Assembly: GCA_964396375.1 (NCBI GenBank)
Contig: CAYNEY010000020.1
Span: 1 to 64,000 of the forward strand
Origin: FEN-1139 sp964396375
Lineage (GTDB): Bacteria; Myxococcota_A; Polyangia; Polyangiales; Polyangiaceae
Direction of reading: 5' to 3'
DNA length: 64,000 bases
The position numbers and the translations under genes were made by a program. The notes below the pieces were generated by a model that saw only the letters and a list, made by a program, of their open reading frames with translations, searched no databases and had not been told where the DNA came from. How positions within the stretch are numbered: the stretch's first letter is position 1; every line of letters begins with the position of its first letter. Positions 16,869 through 25,101 of the stretch are shown here, in pieces.

Positions 16869-17525
16869 ATGGGTCGGTCATTCTGGCCTTGGGTTCCGAA
16901 TGTGATGGATAGCGCCGGCTCGCGCATAATAGATTTGATGAAGCTTCCTTGGCAGCGGAAGTCCTCCACCACTCAGCCAGATCCGGCAGTGAAAGCGGCT
17001 GAGAGTGCCCTGCGGTTGAGAAGGATCTTCGACGAAACACACGACGTGAGTTGGCGGATGCTCCGTCGGTTCGGTGTTTCCAGCATTCATCTCGAGGATG
17101 CCTTTCAGCAGACCTACCTGATCGTATCCGAAAGGCTCGACGACATCCTTCCCGGTCGAGAGCGGTCCTTCGTGTGCGGTGTGGCGCTTCGGATAGCTCG
17201 GAGCCATGGCCGACGGGGCTGGCGCGAGGTGCCTGAGGAGGAGCCAGATCTGAGACCATCGCTCCAGCCGGAGGCAGAAGCCTTGCTCAGTCAGCGTCGG
17301 CTAGTTGAACTGTGCGATCGGATCCTCGATCGATTGAAGCCCGATCTCCGTGAGGTCTTCGTGCTCCACGAGATCGAGGGATTCAGTGGCGTGGAATTGG
17401 CAAGCCTGCTCGAGATCCCCGAGGGGACGGTGCACTCGCGGCTGCGGCGCGCACGCATTCAGGTGCGCGCCGCGGTCGAAACGTACAGAGCAGAGGGTTC
17501 GCAAACGGAGGTGGGGCGTGGCTGA
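16869..17525 (+). CDS. ECF-type RNA polymerase sigma factor
   Basis: Up to 218 residues; internal ATGs at 16905 and 16938 are alternative starts and no ribosome site discriminates. Region 2 is seen as HLEDAFQQTYLIVSERLDDI (DVxQETFL-like) and region 4 as LKPDLREVFVLHEIEGFSGVELASLLEIPEGTVHSRLRRAR, the standard helix-turn-helix for -35 recognition. The region 2.4/2.3 core is short. It overlaps the next gene by 8 bases. With the downstream single-span protein and the upstream 15895 product it forms a cassette related to 26722-28078. Targets are unknown; neighbouring polysaccharide lyase genes are plausible. Confidence 0.9.
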   Translation: MGRSFWPWVPNVMDSAGSRIIDLMKLPWQRKSSTTQPDPAVKAAESALRLRRIFDETHDVSWRMLRRFGVSSIHLEDAFQQTYLIVSERLDDILPGRERSFVCGVALRIARSHGRRGWREVPEEEPDLRPSLQPEAEALLSQRRLVELCDRILDRLKPDLREVFVLHEIEGFSGVELASLLEIPEGTVHSRLRRARIQVRAAVETYRAEGSQTEVGRG

Positions 17526-18252
17526 TGATAGACTCATCGAGGTGAGTGAGGTCGAGCTGGAGAAGGCGATGCTTCGTGCCTGCATCGAGGAAGAGACCCC
17601 CTCTGACGTGCGTCGGCGGGCTCTGGCCTCCCTCGGGCTCCTTGCCGTCGCGGTACCCACCGCCACAGCGACCACCGTCGGCACGACCGGCGGAGCTGTG
17701 GCAAGCACGGTGGGAGAGGCGGCCTGGTGGCAGACAGGCTTGGCGAAGGCAGCCATGTTTCTCGGGCTAGGTGGGGGTGTGGTGGGAGCAACGGCGGCCT
17801 ACCTTGCGTGGGGTCACGCTCCCGGTGAATCTGCGCCTTCCGTCGTACAAGAACCTGGCCGGGCGGGCGTGGCAAGACACGTGGATGACGCCAGGTCGAG
17901 CGTGCCGGTCGTCGAGGAGGATTTCGACCTCACCCCCACCGACCGTCCACTGCCGACGCCAGCCATCGAGCGAACCGTGAAACGTGATAGTTCCGGTCCG
18001 AGAACTGCGCGGACTGCTGGTTCGAGCGCAACTCCCGCGCGTACCGAGGCCTCGGCCGGTGGTGTCGTGACGGAGCCGAAGGGCGCGAACTCCATCCGGG
18101 AGGAGATCGAGCTACTCGATCGAGCGCGTGCCGAGCTGCGCCGCGGCTCGCCGGCGAGCGCGAGGCGGCTCATCGACGAGTATCTGGCGCGGTACCCAGC
18201 GGGCGAGCTTCGCACTGAGGCGGAGATCATCAAGCGCGACCTCGGCCGCTAG
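17518..18252 (+). CDS. Single-span membrane protein coupled to the ECF sigma factor (putative anti-sigma-like regulator)
   Basis: 244 residues from GTG 17518, with GGAGG seven bases upstream. The same GGAGGTGGGGC-start arrangement recurs in the paralogous cassette at 27462, which fixes the start. The N-terminal ~70 residues are soluble (LEKAMLRACIEEETPSDVRRRAL), followed by a membrane helix (AAMFLGLGGGVVGATAAYLAW) and a Pro/Thr-rich stretch. The C-terminal helical TPR-like segment is ELLDRARAELRRGSPASARRLIDEYLARYP. It has no HxxxCxxC zinc anti-sigma motif. Binding of the sigma factor is inferred from gene order, not from a recognised domain. Confidence 0.75.
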   Translation: MADDRLIEVSEVELEKAMLRACIEEETPSDVRRRALASLGLLAVAVPTATATTVGTTGGAVASTVGEAAWWQTGLAKAAMFLGLGGGVVGATAAYLAWGHAPGESAPSVVQEPGRAGVARHVDDARSSVPVVEEDFDLTPTDRPLPTPAIERTVKRDSSGPRTARTAGSSATPARTEASAGGVVTEPKGANSIREEIELLDRARAELRRGSPASARRLIDEYLARYPAGELRTEAEIIKRDLGR

Positions 18253-18388
18253 CGAACCCAGCAGCGACGGCTCGTCATCGGGCCGGCAAAAAGGCGCTCC
18301 ATGCGTCGAGCCAGAGCGCTCGAAAGTAGTCTGCTCTCGGGCTCGGTGGGGCCTGGTCAGACACCAAGGAAGGGTTCACTACAAACAA

Positions 18389-18427
18389 ATTCGGCCGAAA
18401 CGACGACGAGCGCCGTCCCGGCCGAAT
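18389..18427. terminator. Hairpin between convergent genes
   Basis: ATTCGGCCG (18389-18397) and CGGCCGAAT (18419-18427) form a perfect 9-bp stem with a 21-base loop, between the 3' ends of the 17518-18252 gene and the convergent pectate lyase gene. It lacks a clear U-tract, so a bidirectional terminator role is inferred from position. Confidence 0.45.
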
Positions 18428-18455
18428 CCCAAGAGCAGTCAGGAAGGTGGCCCGG

Positions 18456-20013
18456 TCAGTTGCAGTCAGTTGGGCTGGCGAGGGTAGCGCCCACGTGGGC
18501 CTCCACCAATGCTCTTACCTCAGACGATGATACGAGCAGATCCGAGTATTCGTACGGTGGCGTGAACGCGGTGCCGTAACCCGTGGTGTTGCCGCTGGTG
18601 TTCTCGAAGATGTTGTCACCGATCAGTTGGTTGGCCGCGCTGCCACTCTTGTGACTCGTGTAGATCGGTGAGTTGATGCCAATGAAGTGATTGGCCTCGG
18701 TGAGGATCCTGCAGTCCTTTCCAGCGGAAATTCCGTAGTCTGACTCCTGACCATCTCTCGAAAACAGGTTATTTACCACGTGGATGTCTCCGTAGCGGCA
18801 ACGAGGCTGCCGCTGGGCCACTCCCGTAAACCAATTGAACATCAGTGTGATGTTCAGCTTGCCTTCGCTCACGGATTCGTTGTCCGACGATCCGACCAGG
18901 TTGGAGAAATTGTGGCCGCCGCCGGTTCGATAGCCGAAGATATTCCAAGTGAAGGTCACGTTATCAGCACCCTTCACCACATCGGCGTTGCCATCCTGGC
19001 CGTCCCAGAACTCGCAGTGATCCACCCAAACGTTCTTGGCTCCCCCCTCGATGTTGATGTTGTCCCAGGCCTGTTCGGAGTTGGAGCCAGGGCCTTGAAT
19101 CACGATATTTCGGATGATCACGTTGCTCGAGCCGTTGACGTGGATCGGCGCTCGGAGCGAGGTGCCCGGTCGGAGTCCGACGATGGTCTTGTTGGAGCCG
19201 ATCTCGAGGCGATCACCGTCCCGACCCGACCACCCCTCGCCAAGTGTTCCGTCGATGTGAATGACGCGAGGTGTGTTGCCCGAGGCGTTGTCTTGCAGCT
19301 GGCCGAAGCTGGCTACAACAACGGGCGTCGTGTCACCGCCGCCCGTGACCTCGACCGCTCCCCCGGTCCTTCCGTTTCGGGTTGCCCACCCCATCGGGCG
19401 ACATGGACCGGCCCCGGATGATGTCGTTCCGCCTTGTCCCGGAGCGCCGCCTTCGCCTGGAGCGCCGCCTTCGCCTGGAGCGCCGCCTTCGCCTGGAGCG
19501 CCGCCTTCGCCTGNNNNNNNNNNNNNNNNNNNNNNNNNNNNNNNNNNNNNNNNNNNNNNNNNNNNNNNNNNNNNNNNNNNNNNNNNNNNNNNNNNNNNNN
19601 NNNNNNNNNNNNNGAGCGCCACCTTCGCCTGGAGCGCCGCCTTCGCCTGGAGCGCCACCTTCACCTGGAGCGCCACCTTCACCTGGAGCGCCACCTTCAC
19701 CAGGAGCGCCGCCTTCACCAGGAGCGCCGCCTTCACCAGGAGCGCCGCCTTCACCAGGTTCCCCGCCCAACGTTAGCGCCCCACCACCCCCGTTCGTGCC
19801 GTTGGTTGCTGTTCCCCCGGTGGCTACGGTACCGCCCGAGCTTGCTGTCGCCGTTCCTCCCGAGGAAGCCGAGGAGACGCTGTTGTTCTCACCTGATCCG
19901 CAGGCAATAGCGCTAGCGAGCAACCCAAGTACGGCGATGCCGGTCTTGAAGGTGCCGACGTTCTGGGAATGAACGCGGAAGAAATCTCGGTTTTCTGGGG
20001 TCGTTCGGTGCAC
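18456..20013 (-). CDS. PL1-family pectate lyase lipoprotein with Gly-rich stalk, interrupted by an assembly gap
   Basis: Start GTG 20013 with GGAAAGGG upstream. The signal ends LLASAIAC. An APGEGG stalk follows but is broken by 100 N; the two sides are in different frames, so the N count is not the real distance. After the gap the lyase opens with MGWATRNGRTGG and shows VWVDHCEFWDGQDGNADVVK (Ca site and vWiDHC), FTWNIFGYRT, and VAQRQPRCRYGDIHVVNNLF with both catalytic-site Arg (RxPxxR). Expected activity is Ca-dependent polygalacturonate lyase at the cell surface. The C-terminus is complete (stop at 18456). Confidence 0.88.
19436..19760 (-). repeat. 18-bp tandem repeat coding for APGEGG, with gap
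   Basis: Units GGAGCGCCGCCTTCGCCT (plus-strand view) flank the N run on both sides. Collapse of this array is the probable cause of the gap. Confidence 0.85.
19514..19613. other. Assembly gap (100 N)
   Basis: Exactly 100 N, a conventional placeholder length, inside the repeat stalk of the pectate lyase gene. True length is unknown but must restore the frame if the gene is intact. Confidence 0.95.
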
Positions 20014-20250
20014 GGTCAGCTACCCTTTCCGGCCGATCTGGGCGCAGAACGGCCTTGAGCGCGAGGTTGGTCGAGGCGAGCGAGGCTCGTCAGGTCAAAG
20101 TCAGATGCGGGAGGCCGACCAGAATCATCACTTCGCTTCGATCCGGGGACAGCAGGGCGAGGGGATGGCTCTCCCGGATCCGTTTCGCCCAAGCATCGCG
20201 ATTGATGATTGGGTTGAGCGGACGATTTGGCGGAGTAGGTCGCTGGTCTG

Positions 20251-21447
20251 TCAGTCGAACAGACGGACTGCCCACTCCGCTCCTACCGCTGCAGTCCACA
20301 CCACCGGCTCGAGTTGCGTCACCTGACCAAGCCCTTCGATCACGATCCTTGGTTTGGAGGTCTCGAGCAGCGCCCCGAGGTTGGCGAAGAGGGCGAGCGA
20401 CTCCGAGAGGTGCCAGATCGGGGTCACAGTGAGACCCGGGGAGAGCCAGACTGCCCTCCGTGTCTCTCGGGAAACACCCGTACCGAAACCCTCGGCTTCC
20501 AGGAACAGAGCCGCCAGTTCCCCGCAGGGGGTGAGCTCGTAGGCGCCGGACCGCCAACCGTGGCACGCCGAGAGCCTAGCCGTCGTGCGGTGAAACCTGG
20601 TGCCGGCCTCGACCCCCCGAGTCGTGATGTCGAGGTGCTGCTCAGGATAGAACTGCACCCCCACCAGAGCGCGAAAGCTGCCCCGTCGCAATCCCGCCGC
20701 AGCTCCGAGGCCGATGCTAGGGTCACGCAGGGGCCCCACATCGAACAAGAGAGACGGCGCGCGGAGTGCCAGCAACCAATTCGACCCGGTCGCAGCTTGT
20801 GACACGGAGGTGGCGGGTGTGGAGATAGCCGAGCCTGGCTTGGTGGGTGCACTCGTCGCAGTTGTCGCAGTTGTCGCGGCGCTTGCCGACGCGACAGGCT
20901 CGGGGGGCGCACCACTCGCAACGGGGCTGGGGCTGGAGGAGAGCGGTGTGGCCGAGGTGGTGACTTCGGTAGCTGGAGTTGCAAGTTGCGGCCCGTCCGC
21001 TCCCAACGTGAGCGCCAGCGTGACCGCCGCGGCACCGGCCAGATCGGCGCACACGCGCGCGGACATCGTGCGTCGTTGACTCGCCGAGCCGTCGCGGATC
21101 CAAAGCTCGAGCAAGTACCCGTCACCCTCGCGGGTCACCCGACCTTCTGCGACGAGCCCGGCCGTCTGATCCAGGACCGCACCGGCCAATACGCGCAATC
21201 GCCTCAAAACCTGCTCCTTCGTGGAGCAACCGGGAGGAGCATCCCAACTGAGGTTCACCTCTGCGCGGGATGGTCGGGCGATGGTCAACCAGCCCGCGAT
21301 GGGCGCGAGAACCAGAACCAGCGCGACGAACCGGTCGCACCAGGCCTCGAGCCTCCGACCCTGCCAAGGCCGGTTGGGACGGGGAGTGCGGTCGCCGTGG
21401 TTGGATGCCACCCGACCGATACTACCACCAGGCGGTGGTGGCACCAC
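20251..21447 (-). CDS. Secreted probable outer-membrane protein, paralogue of the 15895 product
   Basis: 398 residues if started at GTG 21447; a start further in is possible because the signal core (FVALVLVLAPIAGWLTIA) is ~40 residues down. The mature N-domain VNLSWDAPPGCSTKEQVLRRLRVL and RVCADLAGAAAVTLALTL matches the 15895 product in layout. A Ser/Thr/Pro/Ala linker follows, then a strand-rich C-terminal half (FRALVGVQFYPEQ ... VTPIWHLSESLALFANLGA ... WAVRLFD), suggesting a beta-barrel. It is 20 bases downstream of the DUF1593 gene on the same strand. No sigma gene is adjacent, unlike its paralogue. The function is unknown. Confidence 0.65.
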   Translation of the reverse strand: MVPPPPGGSIGRVASNHGDRTPRPNRPWQGRRLEAWCDRFVALVLVLAPIAGWLTIARPSRAEVNLSWDAPPGCSTKEQVLRRLRVLAGAVLDQTAGLVAEGRVTREGDGYLLELWIRDGSASQRRTMSARVCADLAGAAAVTLALTLGADGPQLATPATEVTTSATPLSSSPSPVASGAPPEPVASASAATTATTATSAPTKPGSAISTPATSVSQAATGSNWLLALRAPSLLFDVGPLRDPSIGLGAAAGLRRGSFRALVGVQFYPEQHLDITTRGVEAGTRFHRTTARLSACHGWRSGAYELTPCGELAALFLEAEGFGTGVSRETRRAVWLSPGLTVTPIWHLSESLALFANLGALLETSKPRIVIEGLGQVTQLEPVVWTAAVGAEWAVRLFD

Positions 21448-21467
21448 TGCTCACACTGGGGCCGAGT

Positions 21468-23378
21468 TCACTGCACGTCGATGATCACCCGCCGATAGGC
21501 CACTAGGGCCGGGGAGCCCGAATCCTTCAGCTCCAAGATCACATGAATGTTCTTGCCGCTGGCGTTCGAAGGTACCTGCACGGTGGCGGTGGCGGAGGTG
21601 TTGTTCTGCACCGTCACCGAGCCGTCGTACGTGCTGGGACTATCCCAGTACCACCAGGAGTGACTCAGGCTGTTTCCATCGGGGTCGCTGGAGCCCGCGG
21701 AGCTGAGCTCAACGCTCGCCCCTGGGGACGCGGACACAGTCATGACCTGTCGCGTGTCGTCCCCGTTCACGACGGCGATCGGCTGGTGGTTGGCGGCCCC
21801 GTAGTCACCAGTGACGGACCAATCCATCCGTGCTGCGAAGTCGTTCTGAAGAGCATCTTTCCACCGCCCGATCGACTCTTCCGCCTCGTTGTACAGATAG
21901 TAGGGGTCGTACTGACTCTCGTTGTTCACTGGCTCCATGCCTCGGATGCCTGACTTCTTCTCGAGACTGAAGCGGCCACCCCAGCTTCCCTGGTCGACCC
22001 GATCAGGATCGTGCAGACCGTTGGGGATAAGGTAGAAGATCGCAGGCGAATCGCCTTCGTAGGCCCAAGCCTTGTCCGGGTAGACCCGGCCGAGTTCTCC
22101 GTGGCTCTGGACGTTGTCGCTGACCCAACTCTCGGATGGCTGCCAGCTGTACACTCGGGTCGCTCGGATGAAGAGGAGTTCTGGGAAGTTTTTGGTCATC
22201 CAAGCCCCAGCATCGTCCTGTCCCAGGATGTCATAGACTCGAAGCCGGCTTAGGAAGTGGCTGAGCTCATCGGCGGATCGGGTGTGTTGGACCTTCCAGA
22301 TCGCCTGTGCGATGGTGTTGCACCCGCCCCAGCAGGTAGCCCACACCGGGCGTGGATCGTCGCGGTCCACGGACGCGATGATCTGTTCTGAGCCCGGACT
22401 GTCTTTGCCCTCTCCCACGTCACCCATTCCGTAGCCCAGCTGGCCCATCATCGAGATGGACTGCATGTGTTCGAGGGAGGGAAAGTCTGGACTGTGTGCC
22501 CGCAAGTTGGACAACGCCCGCCCGTACGCGCTGACGATGTTGTCGAGCAGCGCTTTGCCCTCAGCGTTTTGCGTCTTTCGCCAGCAGCCGGAGGTCACCA
22601 CCAGCCCTTCGAGTTCGAAGACATCCGCGTACACCATCTGGCGGACGAGAGACATCTCGTCGTCCGGATCTGCCTTCAGATCCGTGGTGTGGATCACCCG
22701 GGGTTTGAAGCTCACACCTCCGGTTGCCCCCCCAAGTCCGTTCTGGCCACCCATGGCGTCCGCGCCACCCTCACCGATGGCACCACCCTCACCGATGGCA
22801 CCACCCTCACCGATGGCACCACCCTCACCGATGGCACCACCCTCACCGACGGCACCACCCTCACCGACGGCACCACCCTCACCGACCGCACCGCCTTCAC
22901 CGACCGCACCGCCCTCACCGACCGCACCACCTTGGCCCGTGCCACCTTGACCAACTGCACCGCCTTGGCCTGCGTTGCCCTGACCAGCCGCACCACCTTG
23001 GCTGACCGTGCCGCCTTGGCTGACCGTGCCACCTTGACCAACTGCACCGCCTTGGCTTGCGTTGCCCTGACCAGCCGCACCACCTTGGCTGACCGTGCCG
23101 CCTTGGCCTGCGTTGCCCTGACCGGCGCCGCCCTGGCCGCTGATGCTCCCGCCTTGAGCGACTGTGTTGCCGCCGGTACCCGTCGCGCCTCCCGCGCCAC
23201 TGCCGCCGACCGAAGATGCTGCACCCAAGCCTTCCGCGGCCCCGCCAGACGCAGCGCTCGTCGTTCCACCGCCGCCTTCGTCCGTCGCGCCGGGGCCTGC
23301 TGTTCCCTCCTCGCTACCGCAGCCGCACACCACGAGCGCACCGAGAAGAAGAGTGAGGGAAGTGAGATGCCTTCGCAT
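21468..23378 (-). CDS. Sde182-like (DUF1593) lipoprotein with long Gly-rich stalk
   Basis: 636 residues from ATG 23378. The signal MRRHLTSLTLLLGALVVCGC ends in a lipobox. Residues ~70-270 are a long GGAVGEGG/GQGG stalk. The nucleoside-hydrolase-like domain begins PRVIHTTDLKADPDDEMSLV, and VWATCWGGCNTIAQAIWKV is the second conserved block. The C-terminal SDPDGNSLSHSWWYWD sandwich is present, as in the 8053 product. It heads a minus-strand cluster of three lipoprotein genes (21468, 23507, 25102) sharing the same leader sequence. Likely role: surface binding or turnover of plant cell wall glycans. The catalytic role is unproven. Confidence 0.87.
   Translation of the reverse strand: MRRHLTSLTLLLGALVVCGCGSEEGTAGPGATDEGGGGTTSAASGGAAEGLGAASSVGGSGAGGATGTGGNTVAQGGSISGQGGAGQGNAGQGGTVSQGGAAGQGNASQGGAVGQGGTVSQGGTVSQGGAAGQGNAGQGGAVGQGGTGQGGAVGEGGAVGEGGAVGEGGAVGEGGAVGEGGAIGEGGAIGEGGAIGEGGAIGEGGADAMGGQNGLGGATGGVSFKPRVIHTTDLKADPDDEMSLVRQMVYADVFELEGLVVTSGCWRKTQNAEGKALLDNIVSAYGRALSNLRAHSPDFPSLEHMQSISMMGQLGYGMGDVGEGKDSPGSEQIIASVDRDDPRPVWATCWGGCNTIAQAIWKVQHTRSADELSHFLSRLRVYDILGQDDAGAWMTKNFPELLFIRATRVYSWQPSESWVSDNVQSHGELGRVYPDKAWAYEGDSPAIFYLIPNGLHDPDRVDQGSWGGRFSLEKKSGIRGMEPVNNESQYDPYYLYNEAEESIGRWKDALQNDFAARMDWSVTGDYGAANHQPIAVVNGDDTRQVMTVSASPGASVELSSAGSSDPDGNSLSHSWWYWDSPSTYDGSVTVQNNTSATATVQVPSNASGKNIHVILELKDSGSPALVAYRRVIIDVQ
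22745..23145 (-). repeat. Tandem 15/18-bp repeats coding for GGA(I/V)GEGG and GGAxGQGN
   Basis: This is the longest uninterrupted stalk array in the window. It has two sub-blocks: a uniform GEGGA(I/V) block near 22750-22930 and a more varied GQGG/GQGN block to about 23145. Confidence 0.85.
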
Positions 23379-23380
23379 AG

Positions 23381-23414
23381 CCCAGCAGTCCCGCGAGGCG
23401 CACACTTCCGTCAC
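23381..23414 (-). promoter_or_regulatory. Shared upstream element, copy A
   Basis: Read toward the gene: GTGACGGAA (23414-23406), 12 bases, CGGGACTGCTGGG (23393-23381), then the start codon. The same two blocks with the same 12-base spacing precede the 23507 gene (copy B) and, with small changes, the 25102 gene (copy C). It may be a promoter, operator or duplicated ribosome-loading region. Confidence 0.5.
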
Positions 23415-23506
23415 GGCAGGGGCCAACTTTGTTCTTCGCCAAAGCCTCTCTCTCGGTACCAAATAGCGAAGGCCGCGTGGCCTCACGGTGCCGCTCGCGT
23501 GAGTAT

Positions 23507-24979
23507 TCACGGTAGCATCCAGTCTGCACGCTCCTCGAACTCCGCCTGATAGTCGGCGCGCCACTTGCCGATCGTTCCTGGACCGGGACCGTCCTTCCAG
23601 TGCTGGGTGCCTTCCACGCCGACATACTGGCCACCCCAGCTCTCCTGGGTCGGATCCTCAGGATCGTGTCCCAAGCGGTACGCGCTGATCAGATGCATGA
23701 AGCTGGGAGAATCTCCCTCTTGGACCCCTTCGCCCATGGCGGCCCTGGGCTCGTAGATCGCGCCCAGAGGACCGTGGTTGAATCGAACGTTCTCATTGAG
23801 CCAGTCCAAGTTGCAGTTGTCGGAGCCCGGACAACCGAATCCCACATAGGTCGTCTTCGACTCGATGACGAAGAGCTCGGGAATGTCCATCAGGTAATGC
23901 CGCGTAGCGTCCTGACAGTGGATGAGGAAGAGTCGGAGCTTGCGGATCACCGCCATAGCTTCTTCTTCGGTACGCTCGTGCCGCACGCGCCAGATGGCCT
24001 GGGCTATCTCTCGAGGGCCACCCCAGACACCGATCCAGATTGGTCGCGGATCGAGTTTGTCTGCTGCGGCGATGATCGCATCGGAGGCCTCGCTGTCGCG
24101 GCCCTCCCCGATCAGATCATCGGCAGAGCCGTTGGTGCAGTTCCACTGGATACTAATGCCATCCCCATTGCCCAAACCCTGGTAGGTCACGGCGCGCAGC
24201 GCGTCAGCCGTGGGGAAGTTAGGATCGCGTGTCCTCAAGTTCTCGTCGACCTTGTCGTACTCGTCGAGCGCAGCCAGGATGTTCGCCTTCCGCGCCACCA
24301 TCCCGTAGGTTCCGGCCGAGGCAATCAGCCCCTCTACGTCGAACTCATTCGTGTAGAGCAGGAAGCGAACCATCGACTGTACGTCGTCGGGATCGCTGTT
24401 GGTCACCGGAAATGGCGGGAAGTCCGAGCTCATCATCACACGGAAGCGCGCGAGGTTGATGGCTCCGCCCGTGCCGTCACCGCCTTGTGCCGCGCCACCT
24501 TGGCCTTCGCCACCGACGGCAAAGCTGCCACCTTGACCGGAACCGCCTTGTCCCTGGCCACCCTGGCCTGTGCCGCCTTCTGCCGCACCGCCTTGACCGG
24601 AACCACCGACGGCAAAGCTGCCACCTTGACCGGAACCGCCTTGTCCTTGGCCACCCTGGCCTGTGCCGCCTTCTGCCGCACCGCCCTGGCTGTCGCCGCC
24701 TTGGCCATCAGCGCCAGCGCCACTACCGCCTTGGCCATCACCACCCAGCGCGAGGTTGCCACCTTGACCGATGCCACCTTGACCGGTAGCTCCGGCAACG
24801 GACGTGGTACCGCCAGCGTTGCTGCCGCTTGCAGCCGTAGCACCGCCGGAGCCACTCACGACGGTTCCTCCGCCCGAGCCGCCGGCTTCGGTGGTTTCGG
24901 GACCACCGGAGTCACTGCCGCAACCGGAAACCATGAGACCACTCAGCAAGAGTGCGGAGGAGATGACGTACTTTGTCAC
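23507..24979 (-). CDS. DUF1593 nucleoside-hydrolase-like lipoprotein lacking the C-terminal sandwich
   Basis: 490 residues. The GTG start at 24979 is chosen because the preceding leader aligns with that of the 21468 gene up to the start codon; the signal ends GLMVSGC. A GQGGxGQGG stalk is followed by RFRVMMSSDFPPFPVTNSDP and DDVQSMVRFLLYTNEFDVEG, then IWIGVWGGPREIAQAIWRV. It ends at EFEERADWMLP, the point where its two paralogues continue into the beta-sandwich module, so the accessory domain is absent. Its role is presumably similar, but binding may differ. Confidence 0.83.
   Translation of the reverse strand: MTKYVISSALLLSGLMVSGCGSDSGGPETTEAGGSGGGTVVSGSGGATAASGSNAGGTTSVAGATGQGGIGQGGNLALGGDGQGGSGAGADGQGGDSQGGAAEGGTGQGGQGQGGSGQGGSFAVGGSGQGGAAEGGTGQGGQGQGGSGQGGSFAVGGEGQGGAAQGGDGTGGAINLARFRVMMSSDFPPFPVTNSDPDDVQSMVRFLLYTNEFDVEGLIASAGTYGMVARKANILAALDEYDKVDENLRTRDPNFPTADALRAVTYQGLGNGDGISIQWNCTNGSADDLIGEGRDSEASDAIIAAADKLDPRPIWIGVWGGPREIAQAIWRVRHERTEEEAMAVIRKLRLFLIHCQDATRHYLMDIPELFVIESKTTYVGFGCPGSDNCNLDWLNENVRFNHGPLGAIYEPRAAMGEGVQEGDSPSFMHLISAYRLGHDPEDPTQESWGGQYVGVEGTQHWKDGPGPGTIGKWRADYQAEFEERADWMLP
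24475..24790 (-). repeat. Gly-rich stalk repeats with a longer duplicated block
   Basis: 15-bp GQGGx units are organised in a higher-order duplication: a block including GSFAVGGSGQGGAAEGG occurs twice (about 24500-24600 and 24600-24690). Confidence 0.75.
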
Positions 24980-24981
24980 AT

Positions 24982-25015
24982 CCCAGCAGTCCCGACTGCA
25001 TCCCGATTCCGTCAC
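24982..25015 (-). promoter_or_regulatory. Shared upstream element, copy B
   Basis: GTGACGGAA (25015-25007), 12 bases, CGGGACTGCTGGG (24994-24982), then T and the GTG start of the 23507 gene. Further upstream, GCGGCCTTCGCT is also shared with copy A. Confidence 0.5.
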
Positions 25016-25101
25016 AGCCACGAGCACTTTTCTGGCAGCGAAGGCCGCTCGCCTGTGTCACCACGCTGGCCCACAAGTGGGACAGCCTTTGAGCAGTGCG
25101 G

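Noticed and set aside
22750..22930. Regular short repeats that might suggest a CRISPR array
   Set aside because: There are no unique spacers between units. The repeats are contiguous, in frame, and code for a Gly-rich stalk; no cas genes are in the window.
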